Shown one piece after another: positions 58,901 through 64,000 of a stretch of 64,000 nt of DNA. The stretch is from Hanleya hanleyi (lineage: Eukaryota > Mollusca > Polyplacophora > Lepidopleurida > Hanleyidae), in the NCBI GenBank assembly GCA_036873755.1, contig JAVTVY010020522.1, forward strand, positions 17,030 through 81,029. The letters run 5' to 3'. The translations under genes and the position numbers were made by a program. The notes under the pieces were generated by a model, which saw only the letters and a list, made by a program, of their open reading frames with translations, had not been told where the DNA came from and did no database searches. Position 1 is the first letter of the stretch, and each line of letters opens with the position of its first letter.

Positions 58901-61900
58901 TTCATTGTGACGCTGCAGCGTCAGTACGAAAAAAGATGGTCTTAATTGTGACGTGCCATTCTGCCGTACCGAGAAAAAGTAATGTTTCTGATGATCAATT
59001 AAACACTTTATTTCCTTCCATTCTGTCGCTTCAAAGTGCCGGCAGACGTGACGTTACAGGGTTAGGCTCACCCTTCTTTCCATTCTGCCGGTTCAAAGTG
59101 TCGGTAGAAGAAAATTCTCTCATCTTCCATTGTGTCGCTGCATTCTGCCGTAAAGAGGTAAAGGGACTGTCTTTCATTGTGACGTTGCAGCGTCGGTTCG
59201 AAAAATATGGTCTTAAATTTTTCATTGTGTCGTTCCATTCTGCCGTACTGACAAAACAGGTACATGTACCTTGTATAGCAACTACCTCCAATTAGAAAGC
59301 AGGATTGGCTTTGATTGTGACGTTGCAAAGTGACGCTCTCAACAAAGACATCTTCATTCTGACGGACTTCATTGTGACGTTACAGGGTTAGGCTCAACCC
59401 TTCCTTTCATTCTGCCGGTTCAAAGTGCCGGCGGGCAGAAAGAGAGAGAGTCTTTCATTTTCCATTGTGCCGTTCCATTGTGCCGTAGAGGGAAGAAGTC
59501 ATTGTGTTATATTGTGATGCTGGTAAGCAGGATTTGACTTTGATTGTGACGTTGCAAAGTGACGCTCTCAAGAAAGACATGTTCATTCTGATGCGCTTCA
59601 TTCTCACGTTACAGGGTTAGGCTCACCCTTCTTTCCATTCTGCCGGTTCAAAATGCCGGCAGAAGAAAACTCTCTGATTTTCCATTGTGCCGCTGCATTC
59701 TGCCGTACCGAGAAAAGGTCATGTTCCTGATGACAAATTGAAAAGTCAACTTCATTTCCTTCCATTTATAAGAAGGTGCAAAGAGCGTTGACAAAGACAG
59801 AGCTGTACTCTGCTGTACAAAGAAACTACTTTGAACCACATTGTGTTTCATTAATATGGCACTTGTACGGCTGAAAATAAGAGAATGGTGCAGGTTTTCC
59901 ACCCTCTTATAGTCTCTCTCGTGCTTCCTTACATGAAGTATCCACCCAAAATGCTTAAAAATAAAGTCCTGGAAACTGGAAGAACTACACTTTCATCTTC
60001 TAGGATAACCAGTGATCTGATGCAACATGTTGCTGTGCCAAAATGAGTTCCTGAACTCTGTTAACTTTGCTCATCTGAACTTTGTTAATTTGCTCATCTT
60101 TGGTGCGAGTTATTGTACTATTGTGCAAAATCAAACTTATTGACCTGGAAAGTCCTGGAAAACTCCTGTTGTATCCAGCTGTAAGTGTATGAAACCTGAA
60201 TTATAAACCAAATCACATTCACATAAAGGTAACTCCTTTCTCGTTTAATGTGCAAAAAATAATAAGGCAGATCAAGGTTCATGGAAATACCCTATATGGT
60301 AAATATACCACCTTCAAAGTTTTCACCAAAAGGGTATTGTCGTCATCATCCATCCATGCCATCCATCTGTTCATCATTGATGTTAACGCAATATATATCA
60401 GATCAAACTCCAAAATCATAACATATATTCACCTGGCAATGAACCAGATGGTAATTGAAAAATGACTGACTTGAACCTACGTTATTCAAGATCAAATTAA
60501 ATGATCAAAATAGATTCAATGTTGATAAGCTAGCACAATATCTCCTGAAGGATTACCAGGATTGTCAGGCATTCATAACACATGTTTGTCTGACTAAATG
60601 TACACCACATATGCATCTGCTTATTGATCAGATCTGAACTTTTCCAAGATCAAAATATAGGTTAATATTGTTAGAAAAATTGTCAGACTCAAGGGGATTT
60701 GGGCTAGCCTTTCTAAAGTTTCACTATAAATGCGTGAAATGCATTGACAACCTGTTGAAAATGACCTATCTTTTTGAAGGTCAGGTTATGGCAAAATTGA
60801 GTTTGTTCATCCCCAGTTGGCATTTTCATAGTATCTCATGAAGCATAGCCAACCTATAGGCTCAGTGCTGTTAATACAGTACATCTTGGGTCCGAAAACA
60901 TGCTCTTTTTTTTTGCAACAATCCATCTTATAAAACTTAGTGAAACATTTTTTTTGCAGCAAATTTAATCTGGCTGGAGTTGATTGGGATGATAAGGTGA
61001 TGAAGAACTTCAATCAATCACATGTCCGTGAAAGTAGTTACTGCAGATCATGTTCTTGGTAAATTTACAACAAAAAAACGACAATAGTTTGATTGATTGA
61101 TTGATATGTAATAATCTGTTTGTGAAGCATCAGAATTGTATTGTATCTGTGTTCTGTCAGGATTCTGCCTATGTGGACAGTAGTCGAGCTCTGAAGAACC
61201 CTGCCTATACAGACTTAGCTGAGGTGAGGAGACGCACCGTGGGCAGTGATAATCCTCATCAGAAGTCACAGGCTCCTGCGTCAGTTCATAGGTCAGTTAC
61301 CTCCCCTTATTGTTCCTCCCTAATATCTTTCACTGACATTCTTCAAATATATAATTTACATATAATTTTATTCGGAAATAGGCAAAGCCTACAAACCAAA
61401 CACAAAAATTGTCCTATGACTTCAGCTGGTCTAAATTCAGTATCATGTTTGTGTCCTTGTCTGGGGAATATTCGGCACGTGCAGTTACAATTTGCCCTCA
61501 AGAAATTTGAGAATTTGAGCATTCACAAGACGTCCCAAAGCTAGGGTATCTCGAGAACGTTCTTAATGTTATACTGGAACTCGACACAGTTTTGTTGTAT
61601 AATGTAGGATATACTGACTTGACATGTACTGGTAGGAATCCATCCTGGCAGCCATGTTGAAACAAATTTCGAGTACAGTATCCTGCCCAAACTCTGAACA
61701 GCAATGTCAGCTGTAGAACTCCCATAGAATCATGGAGGTCGATCTTTGATGAAAAACAAAGATAAACACCTCAAAGTAGATGGGATTTATTGAGGGCAGA
61801 ATCAAAGGGAATTATCTCCTGATGGAGGAAATACCACAAGGACTATTTGAACGGACAGATCATATGATCAGTTTTCACAAAAGAGCCTCAGACATGTACG

Positions 61901-62572
61901 GCTGTTGAGTATATGGAACATACTTACTATCAGTACTGATGCCATGCTATTAGGAATACATCTATGGTTATCCTTCTGCTAATTCAATCACAGGAAGTGA
62001 AATTCCCCACCTTAAAATCAAATTTATCGGAACAGGAAGTTGACAAAATGCATATAATCCATTATTCTTCATTATTTTAATGGTTGTAGAGGGTGATCGA
62101 ATTTATGAGAACTGCTAATTGAGTTGACCATTTAAATTTGGCTGATGTGACCCAGATCTTCAAGAACACATGATGTTTCTCATTACTATACATTTGACTG
62201 GAAAATTGTTTGCCAAAATTCGTTGATTTCTGTACATCTATCTGGATTCGTCATGTCTTCTATTGGGACAAAACTTCATTCATGTTTATGGAGGTAAATA
62301 AATGAATAATGAAAACTGGTTGTGCACCCTATAGTGACTGAGACTGATCGAAACATCCACTGACCTGTCAGTGGTCGGACCTGTAGATGTCAGTGCACAA
62401 CCCAGGTAAAAACACTGATTCTATAGGTTTTGGGGTGAGTTTACTATGTCCTTTGTTACATATTTTGTACAGGCCCATCACCACAGAGAACAAGGGTCAT
62501 AAGTTACTGAAGAAGATGGGCTGGTCTGAAGGAGAAGGTCTGGGGAAGGCTAATGCTGGCATCCAGGAACCT
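37672..62572 (+). CDS. AGGF1: AGGF1, angiogenic factor with G-patch and FHA domains, eleven coding exons
   Basis: Exons 37672-37999, 41956-42062, 43593-43715, 45444-45668, 46119-46794, 48695-48858, 49227-49328, 50082-50244, 53977-54062, 61161-61291 and 62473-62572 join with consistent phases into 735 codons. The domain order is coiled coil (residues 8-80), OCRE (about 160-230), a long charged Ser/Glu linker (262-487), FHA (about 500-610), and G-patch (about 704-735). Human AGGF1 has 714 residues and the same order. The human protein is nuclear and secreted; OCRE and G-patch point to splicing, FHA to phosphopeptide binding. The last exon or exons lie beyond the right edge. Confidence 0.95.
38150..39620 (+). 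repeat. AGGTCA-rich degenerate tandem repeat in AGGF1 intron 1
   Basis: It opens with tacgcccgctaaaaggcgga then cgtattatgtgatggcggtt, a mollusc-type dispersed repeat start. About ten diverged units of 115-200 bp follow, with caaggtcaaaggtcactgtg, accccaaaatcaggaaat and a gggggacacgatgtgtcac segment. The repeats carry dozens of AGGTCA half-sites, many as AGGTCA-A-AGGTCA direct repeats. Confidence 0.85.
40073..40193 (+). repeat. Dispersed repeat A, copy 2
   Basis: It matches 1724-1859: ttctctggattgctag at the start, cgtatattgaagccccttgg and gctcttgtt at the end. Confidence 0.8.
40780..41100 (+). repeat. Dispersed repeat C, copy 1
   Basis: It shares tcacattcagtg, gcatagttt.tgcatat.gcac, gaatggcaa.attatgtc.gca and cttattatccactgttt with 42795-43150, in the same order. 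Diverged, no coding. Confidence 0.6.
41207..41801. mobile_element. TA-flanked MITE with 115-bp inverted ends
   Basis: The left end tacaggatgagttaaa and ggtccacctgt, through gaagggtact, is inverted in the right part (agtacccttc, then acaggtggac and actcatcctgta). It is 595 bp and has no transposase. Confidence 0.75.
41956..42062 (+). CDS. AGGF1: AGGF1 exon, linker
   Basis: A 107-nt exon, acceptor attgcag and donor gtttgt, encodes STKPHQDRDHGSHGNMGW and TDDNNTGDLNTNTDQ. It is found by splice signals and phase (1 to 0); the sequence is low in conservation. Confidence 0.8.
42395..42570 (+). repeat. tRNA-derived SINE, copy 1 (partial)
   Basis: It has ggttcgaacccagctgctgc (box B-like), then acttgccgacaggcggtggt, tctctccgggtactcc, tgagtgaaacaaccttgagt, and a C-rich end. 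It matches the inverse of 62695-62931. Confidence 0.75.
42795..43150 (+). repeat. Dispersed repeat C, copy 2
   Basis: Diverged copy of 40780-41100 (tcacattcagtgggtgcagg, gcatggctttgcatgcagca). Confidence 0.55.
43593..43715 (+). CDS. AGGF1: AGGF1 exon, first half of OCRE
   Basis: It encodes TISLAESLRATAEAALQ and then GFVYDENTGLYYDSSTGYYY, the aromatic octamer repeat (OCRE) signature. The donor is gtaagt. Phase 0 at both ends. Confidence 0.95.
44796..44870 (-). other. tRNA-like sequence (SINE head or tRNA pseudogene)
   Basis: On the minus strand the D arm GCTCAGTTGGTAGAGC and the T arm GTGAGTTCGATTCTCAC form perfect stems. The acceptor has an extra A (GGACTCG with CGAGCC), and the anticodon loop lacks the usual T33 and pairs poorly. 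So it is tRNA-derived but not a standard tRNA. Confidence 0.55.
44978..45161. repeat. 80-bp inverted repeat with tRNA T-arm-like loop
   Basis: The arms 44978-45057 and 45082-45161 pair with about three mismatches. The 24-nt loop contains gagttcgattctcac, the same box B-like segment seen in the tRNA-like sequence 200 bp upstream. The structure is probably two head-to-head SINE pieces. Confidence 0.85.
45444..45668 (+). CDS. AGGF1: AGGF1 exon, second half of OCRE and basic tail
   Basis: It encodes NSLYYDPATGTYFYYDVESQ, then QYQFHSQVDISQYSMYKQ, and ends in a basic run (GKNRKKHRVKRPKE). Acceptor tttttag; donor gtgaac. Phase 0. Confidence 0.93.
46000..46072 (+). other. AGGF1: Possible cryptic or alternative exon in AGGF1
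   Basis: The 73-nt segment has an acceptor (ctatag) and a donor (gtaatt). It reads DQEMNKLTADFHNLEIYRRR in the frame left open by the OCRE exon. Its length shifts the frame, so splicing to 46119 gives an immediate TGA. It would be a poison exon if used, or a chance match. Confidence 0.3.
46119..46794 (+). CDS. AGGF1: AGGF1 large linker exon, acidic and serine-rich
   Basis: A 676-nt exon follows acceptor tttgcag. It begins with a basic segment (EKTEKTHRKRKRRRTKTNAE) that may serve nuclear import. It then runs as an acidic Glu/Ser/Thr-rich disordered stretch ending GSTCSTSSGDENDVGSPED. Repeated blocks such as ENVHGNDIKM and ENFHGNKVKR suggest internal duplication. Donor gtaagc, phase 1. Confidence 0.9.
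47210..47790 (+). repeat. Degenerate 150-bp tandem repeat in AGGF1 intron 5
   Basis: About three units share atctcttgaagaattatag, aggct.cct.att, gaccttgacc and aggtcaaattatat.ttaa. A related stretch lies at 60340-60810. Confidence 0.6.
48156..48645. mobile_element. TTAA-flanked MITE family 3 beside the FHA exon
   Basis: It lies between TTAA at 48152-48155 and 48646-48649. Ends: aggtgaactgcaaaggtttt and aaaacctttgcatttcacct. Inside are a second palindrome pair (cgcttat..., ttgattgtgacgtcac versus gtgacgtcacaatcaa) and two TGACGTCA sites. There is no ORF. It ends 49 bp before the FHA exon. Confidence 0.88.
48695..48858 (+). CDS. AGGF1: AGGF1 exon, start of FHA domain
   Basis: It encodes NWPPCIRVMVTESDVL, then LFIVTYPGGTIGRENNG and HVIGLPELNVSK. 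GR and the terminal Ser are the FHA phosphopeptide-contact residues. The acceptor ttatcag follows a TTAA MITE by 45 bp. Confidence 0.95.
49227..49328 (+). CDS. AGGF1: AGGF1 exon, FHA core
   Basis: It encodes THAEIKYCDTAKKYF and DSGSQNGTFLNETRI, with the conserved His-Ala and the GSQNGT..N loop of FHA domains. Acceptor atttcag, donor gtgagc, phase 0. Confidence 0.95.
49432..49574. mobile_element. Palindromic MITE family 1, copy 4
   Basis: It starts cagccctcataattcagaaa and ends gattgtgtgggctg, with the shared core aacaccatgttaaatattgc and tgaggtgaac. Confidence 0.8.
50082..50244 (+). CDS. AGGF1: AGGF1 exon, end of FHA domain
   Basis: It encodes KSASEPRPLSHGDILKVAST, then LHIHPGSDTCDDCEPGQV, which is nearly the human sequence at this point. 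Acceptor cattcag, donor gtaatg, phase 1. Confidence 0.95.
50300..50985. other. AGGF1 intron 8, no feature recognised
   Basis: Non-coding intron sequence before an inverted-repeat element at 50991. Confidence 0.5.
50991..51911. mobile_element. Non-autonomous element with 240-bp inverted ends
   Basis: The left arm (taatgcagaagcaaagtaac, tccgaataaacttaataaac) is repeated in inverse at 51672-51911, nearly perfectly over about 240 bp. The 440-bp interior has a hydrophobic open frame with no family features. It abuts the TTAA element at 51915. Confidence 0.85.
52187..52598 (+). pseudogene. THAP-domain coding fragment, one frameshift
   Basis: It starts MTRRCVVGGCSFTTDDGVS, with the first Cys pair, then WPKDEKVAANWTKFVR. 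A frame change near 52335 brings ICSAHFDRKTSFEDL, the Cys-x2-His pair, and later AIPTIKP, which corresponds to the AVPTIF box. So all four zinc ligands and the C-terminal box are present but in two frames. A Lys-rich tail follows. The rest of a transposase is absent. Confidence 0.7.
53302..53590 (-). pseudogene. Acidic first-exon-like fragment (unrecognised)
   Basis: On the minus strand one frame starts MESECSQSSDSDVDSSDIS at 53588. Another carries on with QEDEIDIEEDDDGQNN and GIQPYQFEPYGSDSDSDN. Short acidic frames with a GIQPYxFEP-type motif occur in repeat-encoded proteins of invertebrates, but I cannot name the family. It is head to head with the THAP frame inside the TTAA element. Confidence 0.4.
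53977..54062 (+). CDS. AGGF1: AGGF1 short exon after FHA
   Basis: An 86-nt exon encodes EIVILTKAEKMKLHRQQ and LSQIKKKYGLK, the basic helix found before the G-patch in AGGF1. Acceptor tatcag, donor gtttgg. Phase 1 to 0. Confidence 0.88.
54721..54750 (+). repeat. GGGT run, G-quadruplex-prone
   Basis: Five GGGT units in a row, followed by ggtggtggtgg, in the left arm of the foldback-like element. Confidence 0.85.
54784..55320 (+). repeat. Decamer-rich arm, CGGCAGAATG type
   Basis: Words of the form CGRCAGAATG, CGGCACAATG and close variants recur more than fifteen times, often in pairs (accggcagaatgaagcgaca, gaatgg). Two or three longer units of about 175 bp contain them. Confidence 0.8.
55759..56339. 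mobile_element. TTAA-flanked MITE family 2, copy 2
   Basis: TTAA at 55755-55758 and 56340-56343. The termini agatgtaatcagcctcaaa and tttgaggctgattacatct are perfect 19-bp inverses. The centre has TGACGTCA, tgcgtgacgtatgagtgacg, and an Alu-free interior without ORF. Same family as 35194-35723. Confidence 0.88.
56858..58650 (+). repeat. 40-bp minisatellite with higher-order blocks, TTAGGG-bearing
   Basis: The unit ggtgttagggaggaatgtat, gtcaagtcgagtgtcaaagc is repeated about eighteen times to 57590, then in shorter runs to 58650. Runs are separated by a block (acttagggttaggtatgctt, cataactatcagg) at 57592, 58020 and 58340. Each unit carries one TTAGGG. Confidence 0.9.
58690..59720 (-). repeat. 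Decamer-rich arm, CATTCTGCCG type, three long units
   Basis: Three units of about 200-300 bp begin near 58700, 59305 and 59530 (tttgattgtgacgttgcaaa, gtgacgctctcaag) and share acagggttaggctcaccc, ccattctgccggttcaaa and gccattgtgccgctgc-type words. These are inverse versions of the words at 54784-55320. Confidence 0.85.
60340..60810 (+). repeat. Degenerate repeat related to 47210-47790
   Basis: It shares atctcctgaaggattaccag, cataacacatg and gattcaatgttgataagcta with the intron-5 repeats. Non-coding. Confidence 0.45.
61161..61291 (+). CDS. AGGF1: AGGF1 exon before G-patch
   Basis: It encodes DSAYVDSSRALKNPAYTDLA, then EVRRRTVGSDNPHQKSQAPA, the conserved NPAYxDRAxxRR-type segment. The preceding intron is 7.1 kb and carries the foldback-like element. 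Donor gtcagt, phase 2. Confidence 0.93.
61300..62460. other. AGGF1 intron 10, no feature recognised
   Basis: Intron sequence with short chance frames only. Confidence 0.5.
62473..62572 (+). CDS. AGGF1: AGGF1 exon with G-patch
   Basis: It encodes NKGHKLLKKMGWSEGEGLGK then ANAGIQEP, a typical G-patch that would contact a DEAH-box helicase. Acceptor ttgtacag, donor gtgagt, phase 0. The final conserved residues are not in this window. Confidence 0.95.
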
Positions 62573-62694
62573 GTGAGTATACTCTTCATATACAGTAGAT
62601 CCTTGCTAATGTATATATACCATCGATTCTGATATAAGGCCGGTGCTATGTTGTCTCCCAAATTAACAGCAGTGTAACCCCTATAAAGCGGCTA

Positions 62695-62935
62695 TGGGGG
62701 GGGGGGGTTGTCTTAATGTCGCACTCAAGTTTGTTTCACTCATATGGTGATAGTCAGTTTGGTTGGCAGAGGAAAGGAAGCCGGAGTACCCGGAGAGAAC
62801 CACCGCCCGTCGGCAGGTAACTGACAAACTTCCACACATGGACCAGCTGGGCTCGAACCCATGCCGGTTCAGTGGTGTGAGGCTCGCAGTCACAGCGAAG
62901 AGCCTTAGACCACTTGGCCACCAAGGGCACCACCT
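62695..62935 (-). repeat. tRNA-derived SINE, copy 2
   Basis: On the minus strand it begins with a tRNA-like head (box A TGGCCAAGTGGT; box B GGTTCGAGCCC, at 62847-62931). A body follows with acctgccgacgggcggtggt, tctctccgggtactcc, atatgagtgaaacaaacttg and a C run. The head resembles a type II tRNA (Leu or Ser). Confidence 0.8.
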
Positions 62936-63420
62936 ATAGATTTTCAGCTTGATGAATGGTTGAAGTAATCAGGGTTCATACAGGGCCTGGAAAAGCCTTG
63001 AAAGTGAAAGGTTATTCCCAGGCCTTGAATATCAGCATTTTTTTACCAAAGAGTCTGGAAAAGCCTTGTAATTTTCAAGAGGCAATGATCTTTTCGACAG
63101 ATTTGTAAAAGAACGATACTTTGCTTGTGTCAAAAAGGATTTCTCACAAAACTGTGGAAGGAATATATTTAGATTTCATGGGAAAAGAGAGTATTTTGAG
63201 TAATGAAGTAGAATCTAAAGATTTAGGATCAGGGGGGTAAAATTTGTGATCTGGTAAAAGCCTGAAGGGACTCTGACGGCTGGAAATGGGCCTGGAAAAT
63301 GAGAATTTATGACCTGGAAAAATCCTGAAAATCTGTATGCCTACAGGTGTATGAACCATGACAGCTGTTATTGGGGGACCAAATTTGAACCACCTTATAG
63401 ATGTACATTTATTAAGTTGG

Positions 63421-64000
63421 AAGACTCCATAGCACAGTCTTCCTCACATCAGAATCAGTGTTTTATTGAGGCACAGCCATGTTCATATCAGAATCAGCGC
63501 TCTATTGAGGCACAGTTGTCCTTATATCAAAATCAATGCTCTGTTGAGGCAGTCCACTCTTCCTCGTATCAGAATCGGTACTTTTTTGAGGCACAGTCTT
63601 CCTCAGTAAAATATCAGAATCAGTGCTATATTGAGGCACAGTCTTCCTCCTGTGAGAATCAGCACTATACTGAGGAACAGTCTTCCTGATATCAGAATCA
63701 GTGCTATATTGAATCAAAAACTTCCTCATGTCAGAATCGGTGCTATATTGTGGCACTTTCTTCCTCGTCAGGATCAGCACTATATTGAAGCACAGTCCTC
63801 CTCATATCAGAATCGCTGCTTTATTGAGGTGCAGTCGTTATCAGAATCAGTGCTATATTGAGGCACAGTCTTCCTGTTATCAGAATCAGTGCTATATTGA
63901 GGCACAGTCTTCCTCATATCAGAATCAGTGCTATATTGAGGCACAGTCTTCCTCATATCAGAATCAGTGCTATATTGAGGCACAGTCTTCCTCATATCGG
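63421..64000. repeat. 39-bp minisatellite, continuing past the window end
   Basis: The unit tcctcatatcagaatcagtg, ctatattgaggcacagtct occurs about fifteen times. Because 39 is a multiple of three, long open frames run through it on both strands (MRKTVPQYSTDSD per unit on minus), but nothing supports translation. Confidence 0.9.

Larger units (their letters stand above)
54641..59941. mobile_element. Foldback-like element of 5.3 kb with decamer-rich arms, in AGGF1 intron 9
   Basis: The outer ends (catacttcatgtaagaaagc, acgagagaga at 54641-54670) are inverse to 59912-59941 with one or two mismatches. The inner arms 54784-55320 and 58690-59720 consist of the same decamer family in opposite orientation (cggcagaatg at left, cattctgccg at right). 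The middle holds a TTAA MITE and a 40-bp minisatellite. No transposase frame was seen. The size and boundaries are inferred from the inverse pairing. Confidence 0.6.

Noticed and set aside
63502..63995. Repeat protein of MRKTVPQYSTDSD units
   Set aside because: The frames exist on both strands because the repeat is 39 bp; there is no start or splice context.
1..64000. CRISPR arrays, bacterial operons, Shine-Dalgarno sites
   Set aside because: The DNA is animal nuclear sequence; direct repeats seen are minisatellites without unique spacers.

Overview
This is eukaryotic, intron-rich, repeat-dense DNA. It looks like a lophotrochozoan and probably a gastropod mollusc. The two host genes are animal genes with small exons and GT-AG introns. 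A dispersed repeat near 4.21-4.28 kb (gagtgagtg followed by a core close to cgctttcarcaatatt) and tRNA-derived SINEs with a ctccgggtactcc block are of the type I associate with marine gastropods. The species assignment is inference.

Layout. (1) 2.7-11.7 kb, minus strand: the first five coding exons of LONP1, the mitochondrial Lon protease. It has a transit-peptide-like N-terminus, the start of the LON substrate-binding domain and a basic linker. The ATPase and protease exons lie off the left edge. Introns hold MITE-like elements and a near-perfect hairpin. (2) 12.7-32.5 kb: a nest of dead mobile elements. A small DIRS-type relic (12.94-15.00 kb) is split by a 5'-truncated LINE with a 15-bp target duplication. 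A large DIRS-like element (15.0-23.0 kb, minus) carries gag, RT, RNase H and tyrosine recombinase. It is broken, and its gag gene is interrupted by a Penelope-like element of the Naiad type. A fossil Polinton/Maverick block (about 24.6-32.4 kb, plus) follows. It keeps an integrase with chromodomain, packaging ATPase, minor capsid protein, small virion protein, major capsid protein and cysteine protease in recognisable order, but full of frameshifts and insertions. (3) 32.5-37.5 kb: intergenic, with a TTAA-flanked MITE and short repeats. (4) 37.5-62.6 kb, plus strand: eleven coding exons of AGGF1, whose splice phases all agree and give 735 codons. The order is coiled coil, OCRE, charged linker, FHA, G-patch; the 3' end lies off the right edge. 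Introns contain MITEs, tRNA-derived SINEs, a THAP-containing TTAA (Kolobok-like) element, an AGGTCA-rich repeat block and a 5.3-kb foldback-like structure built from CGGCAGAATG-type decamers.

The most interesting signal is a roughly 100-nt structured RNA on the minus strand. One copy sits just after the Penelope-like RT. Two full copies sit in a tandem insertion in the Polinton capsid gene, which has an 8-bp target duplication. One full copy lies in the integrase gene, and one half copy elsewhere in the capsid gene. It has a closing stem, a conserved CTAAT core, a small CGG/CCG hairpin and a stem whose bases covary around a fixed loop. It resembles a twister self-cleaving ribozyme. Penelope-like elements are known for hammerhead ribozymes, so a twister-like module in this setting would be unusual.
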